From positions 62,001-126,000 of the forward strand of contig NZ_AUEG01000001.1 in assembly GCF_000425865.1 (NCBI RefSeq): a stretch of 64,000 nucleotides of DNA, given 5' to 3'. This DNA comes from Lacticigenium naphthae DSM 19658. GTDB lineage: Bacteria > Bacillota > Bacilli > Lactobacillales > Carnobacteriaceae_A. The notes beneath the pieces are model-generated. The model was not told the DNA's origin, made no database searches, and was given only the letters and a program-made list of their open reading frames with translations. Below, piece after piece: positions 29,632 through 38,377 of the stretch. Position 1 is the stretch's first letter. Each line of letters starts with the position of its first letter. The translations under genes were made by a program, and so were the position numbers.

Positions 29632-30213
29632 TCATTGGAATAAATTTTTCGTAATAGCTGGAATCAAATCATTTCTAGAGGTTTCAATTAAATCTTCGAA
29701 TAAGAAATTATATTCAATTCCTTTCTTGCGTAATACGAATCCAGATTGCCCTTTAATTTCGTCAGATGATAAAGTCAAATTTAAATGAGTCGGACTCATG
29801 CGATCTAATTTTTCTTGAGTAAAATGATTTAGCGATTCCTCACCAGGAACCACTTCAATTTCATTCGCTTCATCGAAACGATCAAGTACATTTTTTAAGA
29901 AAAGGTCAAAAGTTTCAGGATCCAACTGTTTAAATTTAGTTTTTGCATCATCAAAAACAGCAGTCAATATTTTTTGTTTACCCGATAACACATCATTGCG
30001 TTGTTTAACGTGAAGTGTGTTATTAGCAATTTCATATTCATGAAGCAAGTTCGCATCAATTTCTTTCTTTTTAACCTCTTTTTGTGTTTCAGCTTTTTTA
30101 CTTTCATTTAGAAAGAACTCTTTTGCTTCTTCTTTCGAAGTATTAATTCTTTCTTGAACAGCTGCCTTTTCTTTCTCAACTACTCGTTCAGTAAGCAATT
30201 TTAAATCAGCCAT
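29632..30213 (-). CDS. ntpE: V-type ATPase subunit E
   Basis: A 193-residue peripheral stator subunit. The N-terminal half is a highly charged coiled coil (KEEAKEFFLNESKKAETQKE) and the C-terminal half a compact domain (SGFVLRKKGIEYNFLFEDLI), as in other E subunits. It pairs with the NtpF-type G subunit encoded first in the operon. Sequence is divergent, so the call leans on the operon position as well as on architecture. Confidence 0.9.
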   Translation of the reverse strand: MADLKLLTERVVEKEKAAVQERINTSKEEAKEFFLNESKKAETQKEVKKKEIDANLLHEYEIANNTLHVKQRNDVLSGKQKILTAVFDDAKTKFKQLDPETFDLFLKNVLDRFDEANEIEVVPGEESLNHFTQEKLDRMSPTHLNLTLSSDEIKGQSGFVLRKKGIEYNFLFEDLIETSRNDLIPAITKNLFQ

Positions 30214-30255
30214 TTTCTCCCTCCATTCACGTTAATTTTGTTTATCGTAAGAAAA

Positions 30256-30747
<492 letters not shown>

Positions 30748-30760
30748 TTAGTATGATTCT

Positions 30761-32716
30761 TTAGTTTTTATTATCTATAAATATATATTTTTCTAATGTT
30801 CTCAGCGGATTTAATTTTTTCCCGCCACCTTCATAAAACTTCCCGAAAAATTCTACATATTGTAGACGTGCAGTATGCACGTAAGCACTCAAGAAGGTTA
30901 AAAAGATGTTTAAAGAATGTAACGCGACGATCAAGACTATCCCAACAGAAAATTTAGCTGCCGTTGGCAAGAAACCAACAATCATATTAAAGGCAAGTGC
31001 AATACTTGCACTTGATACTGCTAGAGCCATTAGTCGAGTATAACTTACTATGTCTCCAACATAACCAGTTATTCCGTAGATGTTATATGCACCTAAAGCA
31101 AAACCCAATCCCTTTTTCTTACTTGCCAATGTCGAAACGAATAATATTCCAACGACATTTAACACAGCAACGATTATTCCGATGGTGCTTAATAATGAAT
31201 TATCTAATACCATTGAACCAAGTACCCATAGCAGAACACCTAAAAGTATCATCGCCCAAGAGTACCCATCAATATAAGCTGCTGCTTTTTGTCCTTGCTT
31301 ACCTTTAACGATTCCCATCGTAATTAATCCTGTAAACATTTGAACAAATCCAAGTGCCACAGAGATGATTAATATAGGGATAACATCCTCTTGAACAGAT
31401 AAGATTACAAATGGAAGTTCTCGGCCAAAAAAGCTACCGAATAAAACACCAAATGCCATTACACTATAGGAAAGAACATGGAAAAACTTGAGGTTTTTCC
31501 GCATACTACCTTCAATATTTACTCCTTTTAGAGCGAAGAGCGTTGCAGCGAATAATAACAATCCATAACCTAAATCCGCACTCATCATACCAAAGAAAAT
31601 CATATAAAACGGCATCATCAACGGGGTTGGATCAATTTCATCATATTTCGGTAAACTATACATTTCTGTAACTGTTTCAAAAGGAGTGACCACTGCATTA
31701 TTTTTCAATACAATTGGTACCTTTTTGTACTCATTCAATTCAACGTCTTCATCTAAAACAGCCACATTCTCTTTTCCTACAACTTTATCTATAGAATCAA
31801 TTAATTGAGGAATTCTTTCTTCTTCAAGCCACCCATATAAAAGGAACAAGCTTTCCGAATTCATCAATAGCTGTTTCGCCGATTCTCTTTGAGAATAATT
31901 GTAATAATATTCTTCAGCTAATTCTAACTCTTTCATTGCCTCTTTAAAACCGGCAATTTCACTTGTTAAAAATTGCTTTTGGTGAATAATATCGTCTTGA
32001 ACTTTTAAATTCTTTTCTAATTCAACTTGAGGTAAATCATTAAATAAATACTCTATTGGATTAAATTGGAAATTTTGCAAGACTTGTTCAATTTCTTTTT
32101 GCTGCTCTTTATCTCCAATAATTAAATAAGCAGAATCATCTTTACGAGAATAAATCTCCTCATAATACGCAGAACCTACGTTTTTCAATTCTTGCTTAAA
32201 TTCATATGCATCTTCTGAATGAATTGTACCCAATTGAACAGTCATCAAGTGTATCTCACCAATTGTATTCGGATTGAACTCTAGAGTTGACCATTTTCTT
32301 AAGAAAGCTTCATCTTCTCTTAAAACTTTACGCTTATCCGAAAGACGGATCATTTCTTTTTCTTTCTCCAAAACTGTTTCGAGCAATTGATCAATGTTTT
32401 TTGATTCAATACGTTCCTCAAGATCAGCAAGAGACATTCTTTCTCTCTGCGTTTTTAATTTTTCTACCAAACCAGGTCCCTCTATATAATCATTCAAATA
32501 ATCAATAGCATGTTGAATATCCTTTAATTTCGAATCAAATTTAGAAGTTTGGTTATTGGTGTCTTCAAAAGAGAATTGTTCATATAATTCATCTTCATTA
32601 GAATCTGAAAGAGGAATAATTTCCAAGCTTTGCATTTCTTGCACGGCTTTCAGTAAAGGATCTTTATTGGACTGTTCCGCTAAAAGCGTCATTTTCTTCA
32701 TCTTGGCTATTGCCAT
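30761..32716 (-). CDS. ntpI: V-type ATPase subunit I/a
   Basis: The 651-residue membrane stator subunit that forms the ion half-channels with the K ring. The N-terminal half (to about residue 340) is soluble and coiled-coil rich, and starts with AIAKMKKMTLLAEQ. The C-terminal half has seven to eight membrane helices, with the conserved MPFYMIFFGMMSADLGYGLL and YVGDIVSYTRLMALAVSS, where the Arg is the essential ion-channel residue. It overlaps the end of ntpF by 53 bases. Confidence 0.95.
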   Translation of the reverse strand: MAIAKMKKMTLLAEQSNKDPLLKAVQEMQSLEIIPLSDSNEDELYEQFSFEDTNNQTSKFDSKLKDIQHAIDYLNDYIEGPGLVEKLKTQRERMSLADLEERIESKNIDQLLETVLEKEKEMIRLSDKRKVLREDEAFLRKWSTLEFNPNTIGEIHLMTVQLGTIHSEDAYEFKQELKNVGSAYYEEIYSRKDDSAYLIIGDKEQQKEIEQVLQNFQFNPIEYLFNDLPQVELEKNLKVQDDIIHQKQFLTSEIAGFKEAMKELELAEEYYYNYSQRESAKQLLMNSESLFLLYGWLEEERIPQLIDSIDKVVGKENVAVLDEDVELNEYKKVPIVLKNNAVVTPFETVTEMYSLPKYDEIDPTPLMMPFYMIFFGMMSADLGYGLLLFAATLFALKGVNIEGSMRKNLKFFHVLSYSVMAFGVLFGSFFGRELPFVILSVQEDVIPILIISVALGFVQMFTGLITMGIVKGKQGQKAAAYIDGYSWAMILLGVLLWVLGSMVLDNSLLSTIGIIVAVLNVVGILFVSTLASKKKGLGFALGAYNIYGITGYVGDIVSYTRLMALAVSSASIALAFNMIVGFLPTAAKFSVGIVLIVALHSLNIFLTFLSAYVHTARLQYVEFFGKFYEGGGKKLNPLRTLEKYIFIDNKN

Positions 32717-33029
32717 AGCGACGCAATACCTCCTTCACAATAAAATTAGCTACATCGTCTTTTTTATCTTGATAGACGTTAGCAAACCGCTCGGATTCAA
32801 TTGAAACCGTACGATTCACTTCTTCACGTTTCTCTTGAAGCTTTTTATCGTACTGCTCTTTTTGCATCCGTTTGTATTCATCTAGCTGTTTGTTCATTTC
32901 TTGATGAATCTCATCGATTTGTTCTTGTGTTTCTTTTTGGATCTTCTTTATTTCTTTTTCTCCATCTTTGCGTAGCTGAATAGCACGCGCCTCAGCTTCT
33001 TTCACGTAATCAATTGCTTCGCGGTTCAT
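32664..33029 (-). CDS. ntpF: V-type ATPase subunit G/H (NtpF), first gene of the operon
   Basis: A roughly 121-residue, almost wholly coiled-coil stator subunit (VKEAEARAIQLRKDGEKEIK) that pairs with subunit E. The start at 33029 is preferred because AAAGGAGGG lies seven bases upstream; an ATG two codons earlier would be too close to it. The order F-I-K-E-C-G-A-B-D is that of the E. hirae ntp operon. The gene is preceded by a leader with a terminator-like hairpin and a strong promoter. Confidence 0.88.
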   Translation of the reverse strand: MNREAIDYVKEAEARAIQLRKDGEKEIKKIQKETQEQIDEIHQEMNKQLDEYKRMQKEQYDKKLQEKREEVNRTVSIESERFANVYQDKKDDVANFIVKEVLRRYGNSQDEENDAFSGTVQ

Positions 33030-33048
33030 GAACATCCCTCCTTTCAAT

Positions 33049-33139
33049 AAAAAAAGGACGTAGCTAACAAGCCTCTTCTCACCCCAGAAGAAGGAAAACC
33101 TTGAAAGCTTACGCCCAACCGTAATATTATTTGTTTAGC
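33049..33139 (-). promoter_or_regulatory. 5' leader of the V-ATPase operon: attenuator with alternative antiterminator
   Basis: In minus-strand sense a long hairpin lies between promoter and ntpF. Its lower stem is GGCGTAAGC (33115-33107) with GCTACGTCC (33064-33056), and its middle stem is CAAG with CTTG. Its upper stem is CCTTCTTCT with AGAAGAGG (one bulge), capped by GGGGTG. T7 follows immediately (33055-33049), only 6 bases before the SD. At the RNA 5' end, GCTAAACAA (33139-33131) can instead pair with TTGTTAGC (33070-33063), which would break the terminator. This is the layout of an attenuator or riboswitch; the ligand is unknown. Confidence 0.7.
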
Positions 33140-33147
33140 ACTATACA

Positions 33148-33177
33148 ATAATAGCACACAATTTGAAAAAATGTCAA
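33148..33177 (-). promoter_or_regulatory. Predicted promoter of the V-ATPase operon
   Basis: Perfect -35 TTGACA (33177-33172), an 18-base spacer ending in TGC (extended -10), and -10 TATTAT (33153-33148). The expected start site near 33141 places the whole leader hairpin in the transcript. Confidence 0.75.
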
Positions 33178-33179
33178 TC

Positions 33180-33620
33180 TACTGGACTCTTCTCAGGCAA
33201 CCTTCAGACTTGTCTTATTCCAAAAAAAAAAAGGATATAATTGAACCAAACAATTTGTGTGATACGATGATCTTTCTTTTTGAGTGTTATAGATTTTCTC
33301 AATCTCCAACTTACTTTCGAATTTACTTCAAAAGCATTTTTCATCTCTCAGTATTCAATTGAAAATCGCTGTTATATATTTTTACTTCAATTTCACAAAA
33401 AACTATTTGCATACTAGCTCCTTTCCCTATTATCTATCGCTTTCTTCTTATCGCTTTAATTGTAAAACTAATTATGTCCATTTTATTGCAACTATATACA
33501 CACAGTGAAGTGCAACAGAGAGTGATCATCCGTTGCGTTGTCCCATTGTTCATTGTTTTATATATCCATTCACTTACTTTGCCGCGTTTTAAAAAAACAA
33601 AAGAAAGAAAGAAAAAAATA
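33180..33620. other. Gene-poor stretch between divergent V-ATPase and SOS-gene promoters
   Basis: About 440 AT-rich bases with homopolymer A and T runs (for example A11 near 33224). Short open frames exist on both strands, but none has a usable RBS with a recognisable product. No tRNA, riboswitch or repeat was seen. Confidence 0.6.
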
Positions 33621-33623
33621 AGT

Positions 33624-33675
33624 TGCTTTTTTGAACGTGTGTTCGTATAATAGAAATAGACAAACATACGTTCGA
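33624..33675 (+). promoter_or_regulatory. SOS-type promoter with two LexA/DinR boxes
   Basis: -35 TTGCTT (33624-33629), a 17-base spacer and perfect -10 TATAAT (33647-33652). TGAACGTGTGTTCG (33633-33646) fills the spacer, and CAAACATACGTTCG (33662-33675) lies over the start region. Each differs by one base from the Gram-positive LexA (DinR) consensus CGAACRNRYGTTYG. Repression by LexA is inferred. Confidence 0.85.
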
Positions 33676-33690
33676 AAGGTGGAACTTCAC

Positions 33691-34008
33691 ATGGAACTCT
33701 TACTCGAAGAAAAAAATTATTTAAAAGAACAGATAAAAAAGACACCTTCTTTCATTCGCAGATGGACTATCTTTGAAAGTCGTTTACCCCAAATGCCTGA
33801 AAAACAAATTAGTTATTTTTTGAATCAGGCTACTCAAAAAAATAAAGCTATTGTTATTCAAATGAATGAATTAGACGAAAATGATTCCCCCCGCGAATGC
33901 GTGGGAATTCCTCAAAACTTTCGGAATAAAGAACAAATCATTATTAAACAAATGAATACACTATTTTTATGTAAATTTAATTCTATTCGTCATATTCGCC
34001 TTGTTTAA
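33691..34008 (+). CDS. Small SOS-controlled protein, YolD-like
   Basis: A 105-residue soluble protein. The ATG at 33691 has RBS AAAGGTGG seven bases upstream; a longer reading from 33631 would start inside the promoter and is rejected. The pattern fits YolD-like proteins: a basic segment with an aromatic motif (FIRRWTIFESRLP), a helix (EKQISYFLNQATQKNK), a beta strand (AIVIQMNEL), and a closing FNSIRHIRL like the usual end of that family. YolD-like genes normally sit beside a UmuC-type polymerase; none is here. The SOS promoter is much clearer than the family assignment. Confidence 0.65.
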   Translation: MELLLEEKNYLKEQIKKTPSFIRRWTIFESRLPQMPEKQISYFLNQATQKNKAIVIQMNELDENDSPRECVGIPQNFRNKEQIIIKQMNTLFLCKFNSIRHIRLV

Positions 34009-34025
34009 GCTTATTTCGTTATTTA

Positions 34026-34078
34026 AAAAGACACCTATTCCTTCCTAATTAATGATTAGGAAGGAATAGGTGTCTTTT
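34026..34078. terminator. Bidirectional terminator between the SOS gene and cls
   Basis: A perfect 24-bp inverted repeat (34026-34049 with 34055-34078) and a five-base loop, with A/T runs at both ends. It lies 17 bases past the SOS gene and 86 bases past the cls stop on the other strand, so it can end both transcripts. Confidence 0.9.
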
Positions 34079-34163
34079 GTTGTTTATTGAAACATGAAAT
34101 ATTGACCTAAAAAATTTAGTCTATTTCTATAGAGTGATAAGTCATACCAAGAATCTCAAAAAA

Positions 34164-35615
34164 TCATAATACAGGAGATAATAACCGACTAGCTTTTTGT
34201 TTAAATGATTCCCATAGTGAAAAATTATCAATCATGTCTACAGTAAGTAGATAACTGTTCTCTCTATCTTCAAAAAATAATTTTTCTAATTTTTTAGTTA
34301 GTTTACGATCATAAATAAAAGTGTTTACTTCAAAATTCAGTTTAAAGCTTCTAATATCAAAATTGGCTGTTCCTACTGATGAAATTTCCCCATCGATCAT
34401 AATAGTTTTGGAATGTAAGAATCCGTTGTCATAAATATATACTTCTCCACCCTTTTTAACTAATTCAGCTGCATAATATAAAGTAGCGCGATAAATAAAA
34501 GGATGATCGGGTTTGTTGGGAATCATCAATTTCACATCGATTCCTGATAATAAAGCGACTTCAAGTGTTTCAATCACCGATTCATCCGGTACAAAATAAG
34601 GTGTTTGAATATAAACGGTGTTCTTTGCCATACTGATCATTTTGAGAAAACCTTTTTTGATTGCCTGTAACTCAGAGTCCGGACCACTAGATACGATTTG
34701 TAGATCTGTAGAACCTTTTAGTGGGGCTACTGGAAAATAATTCAGATCATAATTCATTTTATGTTTTTTGACCGAGGCATTCCAATCCATTAAAAATCGT
34801 GTTTGCAATTGTAAAACTCCATTGCCTTCAATACGTAGATGAGTATCCCGCCAGTAGCCCATTTTCTCATATTCCCCTAGATAGTCATCTCCCACATTAA
34901 ATCCACCAGTATAACCAATTTTACCATCAATTATAACTATCTTACGATGGTTGCGGTAGTTTAATCGTAAATTTAATAAGAGAAAAGGAGAACCAAAAAA
35001 AGGTTCAGCCTTTCCACCTAATTGAGTAAGTCTATCAAAAAAATCATTTCCAAGAACCTTTGCACCTAAAGGATCATATAGGATTTTAACTTTCACGCCC
35101 TGTTCAGCACGTTTTTCTAATGCATGTAATAATTTTCTACCTATTTTGTCTGCTCGGAAAATATAATAGGTTAAGTGTACGTGATCCTGGGCAGTATCTA
35201 TATCTTTTATTAATTGTTCAAACTTTAACTTCCCATCGTCTAAAATATCCACTTGATTCCCTTTAGTTAAAACAGCAGCACTCGATTCGAGAAATAAATT
35301 GACCATTTCCATTGTTTTATCTACATAACGACTTTCTGGTAAATCAAAATTATCCTCATCGATTAATTTTTTTTGGGCTTCAACCAGTTGAGGAACACCA
35401 ATTGCTTCCTGTGATTGAATATCAAATATTTGATTTTTAGAAATTTTCCTTCCTAAAAACAAATAAATAATAAATCCCAATACTGGAATTAAAACAAGAA
35501 CTAACAACCAAGCCCAAGTGGCAGCTATATCTCTTTTTTCACGAAACACCGTAAAAATAGCTAACACTATATTTGCAAATAAAATAAATGAAACAATAAG
35601 TTGAAAAAGATCCAT
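34164..35615 (-). CDS. cls: Cardiolipin synthase
   Basis: A 483-residue membrane enzyme that joins two phosphatidylglycerols to cardiolipin. Two N-terminal membrane helices (about residues 4-24 and 33-54) precede a short cytoplasmic linker and two phospholipase D domains. Both HKD motifs are intact: HRKIVIIDGKIGYTGG in the first half and HSKTIMIDGEISSVGTAN in the second. Length is standard for bacterial ClsA-type enzymes. It is transcribed alone, between its own upstream spacer and the shared terminator. Confidence 0.95.
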   Translation of the reverse strand: MDLFQLIVSFILFANIVLAIFTVFREKRDIAATWAWLLVLVLIPVLGFIIYLFLGRKISKNQIFDIQSQEAIGVPQLVEAQKKLIDEDNFDLPESRYVDKTMEMVNLFLESSAAVLTKGNQVDILDDGKLKFEQLIKDIDTAQDHVHLTYYIFRADKIGRKLLHALEKRAEQGVKVKILYDPLGAKVLGNDFFDRLTQLGGKAEPFFGSPFLLLNLRLNYRNHRKIVIIDGKIGYTGGFNVGDDYLGEYEKMGYWRDTHLRIEGNGVLQLQTRFLMDWNASVKKHKMNYDLNYFPVAPLKGSTDLQIVSSGPDSELQAIKKGFLKMISMAKNTVYIQTPYFVPDESVIETLEVALLSGIDVKLMIPNKPDHPFIYRATLYYAAELVKKGGEVYIYDNGFLHSKTIMIDGEISSVGTANFDIRSFKLNFEVNTFIYDRKLTKKLEKLFFEDRENSYLLTVDMIDNFSLWESFKQKASRLLSPVL

Positions 35616-35746
35616 AGTAAATTCCCCTCAGGTAAACTTTATTTAATTGTACTAAACATATATAGAAAATGCTAAATAAAGCCCTTTAATAAATATTCAA
35701 AAAAAGTAGCTGGAATCAAATAATCTTTGAGTAGCAAAAAAAAAAA

Positions 35747-35783
35747 GGCAGATCACTCATCTAAATTCAATGACCGGTCCGCC
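35747..35783 (-). terminator. Terminator of the pcp operon
   Basis: On the minus strand GGCGGACCGGTCA pairs with TGAGTGATCTGCC (two mismatches, G-U pairs), followed at once by T10. It lies about 90 bases past the pcp stop. The rest of 35616-35872 shows no gene. Confidence 0.7.
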
Positions 35784-35872
35784 CTCTCTCATTTTAAAAG
35801 TATGATAAGCTTTACCGAAGAAAACACATACTTCTTAACAGTTTTTTTCTCCTAGACTTTTTATTAATTGGA

Positions 35873-36520
35873 TCAATGAATAGCTCCTCCAACTTCTTTT
35901 AAATCACCTTTTCCATCAAGCTTTATAATTGCCTCGATTGCTTTTTCTAATCCTTTAGTAATATCATTCAAATTCATACTAGGTTGATTGTTTTTATCTA
36001 CCACTTGTTCCGGTATAAAGGGTACATGTATGAACCCTCCTTGAACATTTTGAAACTTTGTATCTATTAAATAAAGCAGTTGATACAAAATATGGTTGCA
36101 CACAAATGTTCCAGCAGTATTTGATACTGAAGAAGGAATCCCTGCTTCTTTTATCTCGGATACCATAGCTTTGACCGGTACAGATGAAAAGTAAGCAGTT
36201 TTTCCATCTGGGCGTATGACTTCATCGATTGGCTGATTTTTTTCGTTATCTGGAATACGCGCATCGTCTACATTTATTGCAACTCTTTCAGGAGTGACTC
36301 CATATCTTCCGCCCGCTTGTCCAATACACAAGACTACATCGGGGTCAATTTTTTCCATCTCACTTTGTAAAACTTCAGATGATTTATGAAACACAGTCGG
36401 AATTTCCAGTTTGTAAACAGTTGCTCCTAAAATTGTGTCAGGAAGTTTCTTCACCGCTTCCAAAGCAGGATTAATAGCCTCGCCACCAAATGGATCAAAA
36501 CCAGTTACTAATATTTTCAT
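35873..36520 (-). CDS. pcp: Pyroglutamyl-peptidase I
   Basis: A 215-residue cytosolic Cys peptidase that removes N-terminal pyroglutamate. The start [20 protein letters not shown] is diagnostic. The catalytic Cys lies in [14 protein letters not shown], the Glu near [18 protein letters not shown], and the His in [12 protein letters not shown]. It is the last gene of a three-gene operon after two membrane proteins of the DUF979/DUF969 type, which suggests a joint role in taking up and using 5-oxoproline or pyroglutamyl peptides. Confidence 0.95.
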   Translation of the reverse strand: MKILVTGFDPFGGEAINPALEAVKKLPDTILGATVYKLEIPTVFHKSSEVLQSEMEKIDPDVVLCIGQAGGRYGVTPERVAINVDDARIPDNEKNQPIDEVIRPDGKTAYFSSVPVKAMVSEIKEAGIPSSVSNTAGTFVCNHILYQLLYLIDTKFQNVQGGFIHVPFIPEQVVDKNNQPSMNLNDITKGLEKAIEAIIKLDGKGDLKEVGGAIH

Positions 36521-36545
36521 TAAACTCTCTCCTCATTAAATATAA

Positions 36546-37469
36546 TTAAAATGCCCAGAAATACATCAAACCGACATGAACAATAATCATTACTATTGCA
36601 TATGGAAATTGTTCTTTAATGACCCCATTAGGATTTTTCATTTCTAACAAAGCAACAGGTAAAGCATTGAAATTGGCAGCCATGGGCGTTAACAGTGTAC
36701 CACAGTATCCTGCCGTCATTGCTAAAGCACCTGCAATTACCGGGTCAGCACCTTGAGAAATTACAAAAGGAATTCCAATACCCGCTGTAATTACTGTGAA
36801 AGCGGCAAAAGCATTCCCCATTATTATTGTAAATACAATCATACCTATTACATATGCTAAAACACCCGCAAGTTGATTTCCTTGAGGAATGACGGTGGAA
36901 ATCATGTCCGCTATCACATCACCAACACCAGCAGCAGTAAATATCACACCTAGCGCCGCTAACAATTGAGGTAAGATACCAACTGTTCCTACTTGTCTTA
37001 CCATTCGATCTCCCTCAGTGATAGCTTCTTTTGGTTTAGCTTTTGTTATCCAAATAGCAATTATTAATGAAGAAACAGCACCTAATCCGATCCCCACTTG
37101 TCCACTGAGTGGAGTGAATTGTGCAATCAAAATTGCTATTAATGCTAATGATACCACTGGAATAAATATTTTGTTTCCAATTCTATCGCTTCTTTTTTTG
37201 GCTTCTATTTCAGAAGTTTCTGAAATAGCTCCAATTTTAACTTGTTTAAAAAAAGTTAATATTCCCATTAATATAATTAATAAACCATTGATTACAGGTG
37301 GTATAACGTTTCCTAGAGCGAATGTTGCTGCTAGAAGCAACCAGAACATACCAGTTCCCCAGCGTGCAGGATGATTTTTGTCTAATACTGCCTTTATTCC
37401 GGTATATCCCATTAGTAATCCCGTAAGAATGAAAAATAATTCAAGTAGATTTGCTGACAACTGCTCCAT
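36546..37469 (-). CDS. DUF979-family membrane protein, putative 5-oxoproline transporter subunit
   Basis: A 307-residue protein with about nine to ten hydrophobic helices and no signal peptide. Sequence and position match DUF979, which in many Firmicutes sits between DUF969 and pcp; this pair is annotated as a two-subunit 5-oxoproline transporter on genome context. The repeated pattern MGNAFAAFTVITAGIGIPFVI resembles other two-part permeases with re-entrant segments. Its ATG overlaps the DUF969 gene stop by one base. The transport function is inferred from gene association only. Confidence 0.8.
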   Translation of the reverse strand: MEQLSANLLELFFILTGLLMGYTGIKAVLDKNHPARWGTGMFWLLLAATFALGNVIPPVINGLLIILMGILTFFKQVKIGAISETSEIEAKKRSDRIGNKIFIPVVSLALIAILIAQFTPLSGQVGIGLGAVSSLIIAIWITKAKPKEAITEGDRMVRQVGTVGILPQLLAALGVIFTAAGVGDVIADMISTVIPQGNQLAGVLAYVIGMIVFTIIMGNAFAAFTVITAGIGIPFVISQGADPVIAGALAMTAGYCGTLLTPMAANFNALPVALLEMKNPNGVIKEQFPYAIVMIIVHVGLMYFWAF

Positions 37470-38173
37470 TATTTGGCCTCCCTTTGACTATTTAGTTCAA
37501 CTGCTGCCCCATATTTCTTTTTTAAAGAACGATCAAACCAAACATTCGAAATCAAAACCATTATTAAGGCTATAAGAGCTACTGGTAGTGAAGCCTGAGC
37601 TACATCGACTGCAGAAATTTCATAACCCAATGATTCCATAGTACCCGTAATCAAAAGAACCCCAGAGGCTGCAATAAATGTATTTTGAGCATAGAAGTTT
37701 CCTAGGTTCTCCATAGCAGCAGACCGAGCTTTAATTTTTTCTTTTGCTTTTTCAGATTCCAAGTTGTATTTTGTGGCCGCAGATGCTTGAGCCATGGGTT
37801 CAACTAAAGGCCGTACAAATTGAGTGTGACCTTGTATTCGAATCGAAAAGAAACCAGCTAACTCTCTAATAAACATGTACAGAGACAAAAACCTCCCAGG
37901 GGTTAATCCTTTTATGTCCTCAATTATTTTAGTAGCTTGTTGACGCAGTCCATATTTCTCTGTTAATCCTATCATGGGTAAAGTAAGAAAGAATAATGTT
38001 ACTAGACGATTCGAAACAAATGCTTCACCTAATAATTGCAAAAATTCAATTATTGAAATCCCTGATACTAGTGCTGTAACTAAACCAGCTAATAAAACTA
38101 CTGCTATCGTATCAATTTTAAAAACGAATCCAATTACAATAATAACAATACCGATTAAACGTAAATATTCCAT
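37469..38173 (-). CDS. DUF969-family membrane protein, putative 5-oxoproline transporter subunit
   Basis: A 234-residue protein with about six hydrophobic helices. The segment LPMIGLTEKYGLRQQA and the loop FSIRIQGHTQFVRPLVEPMA match DUF969. It is the first gene of the operon DUF969-DUF979-pcp. RBS AGGAGAG precedes the ATG at 38173. A promoter is visible 40 bases upstream, and the IS element ends 115 bases before the start codon, outside the promoter. Confidence 0.8.
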   Translation of the reverse strand: MEYLRLIGIVIIVIGFVFKIDTIAVVLLAGLVTALVSGISIIEFLQLLGEAFVSNRLVTLFFLTLPMIGLTEKYGLRQQATKIIEDIKGLTPGRFLSLYMFIRELAGFFSIRIQGHTQFVRPLVEPMAQASAATKYNLESEKAKEKIKARSAAMENLGNFYAQNTFIAASGVLLITGTMESLGYEISAVDVAQASLPVALIALIMVLISNVWFDRSLKKKYGAAVELNSQREAK

Positions 38174-38213
38174 ATAGATCTCTCCTTTTATAATATTAAT
38201 GACCCTATATTTG

Positions 38214-38243
38214 AGTATAAAGTAGAAAACACTTCCAATACAA
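38214..38243 (-). promoter_or_regulatory. Predicted promoter of the DUF969-DUF979-pcp operon
   Basis: -35 TTGTAT (38243-38238), 18-base spacer, -10 TATACT (38219-38214). The IS left end is 53 bases upstream of the -35, so the insertion spares the core promoter but could remove upstream control sites. Confidence 0.5.
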
Positions 38244-38288
38244 TAGATTTATTAAAATTAAATGAACAAACTCATCGATTTGCCATTT

Positions 38289-38296
38289 AATAAAAA
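38289..38296. repeat. Left copy of 8-bp target site duplication
   Basis: AATAAAAA, identical to 39692-39699 on the other side of the element. Eight bases is the duplication length of the IS1595 family. Confidence 0.85.
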
Positions 38297-38323
38297 CGCT
38301 GTTTTCGTATAGATTGTTGCTTT
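38297..38323 (+). repeat. Left terminal inverted repeat of the IS1595-type element
   Basis: CGCTGTTTTCGTATAGATTG and the next seven bases match the reverse complement of 39665-39691 at 25 of 27 positions. Confidence 0.88.
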
Positions 38324-38324
38324 C

Positions 38325-38354
38325 TTGACTATACTGTATAAAGGTTGGTATAAT
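38325..38354 (+). promoter_or_regulatory. Predicted promoter of the transposase gene
   Basis: -35 TTGACT (38325-38330), 18-base spacer ending in TGG (extended -10), and perfect -10 TATAAT (38349-38354), just inside the left inverted repeat. Confidence 0.7.
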
Positions 38355-38377
38355 GCCGTTTGAGAAGGCGTTTAGGT

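Noticed and set aside
33171-33362. 63-codon open frame on the plus strand in the gene-poor stretch
   Set aside because: No RBS, overlaps the V-ATPase -35 element on the other strand, and its composition is that of random AT-rich sequence.
33434-33745. 103-codon open frame on the minus strand upstream of the SOS gene
   Set aside because: It overlaps the SOS promoter, both LexA boxes and the start of the YolD-like gene on the other strand. It has no good RBS and no recognisable family.
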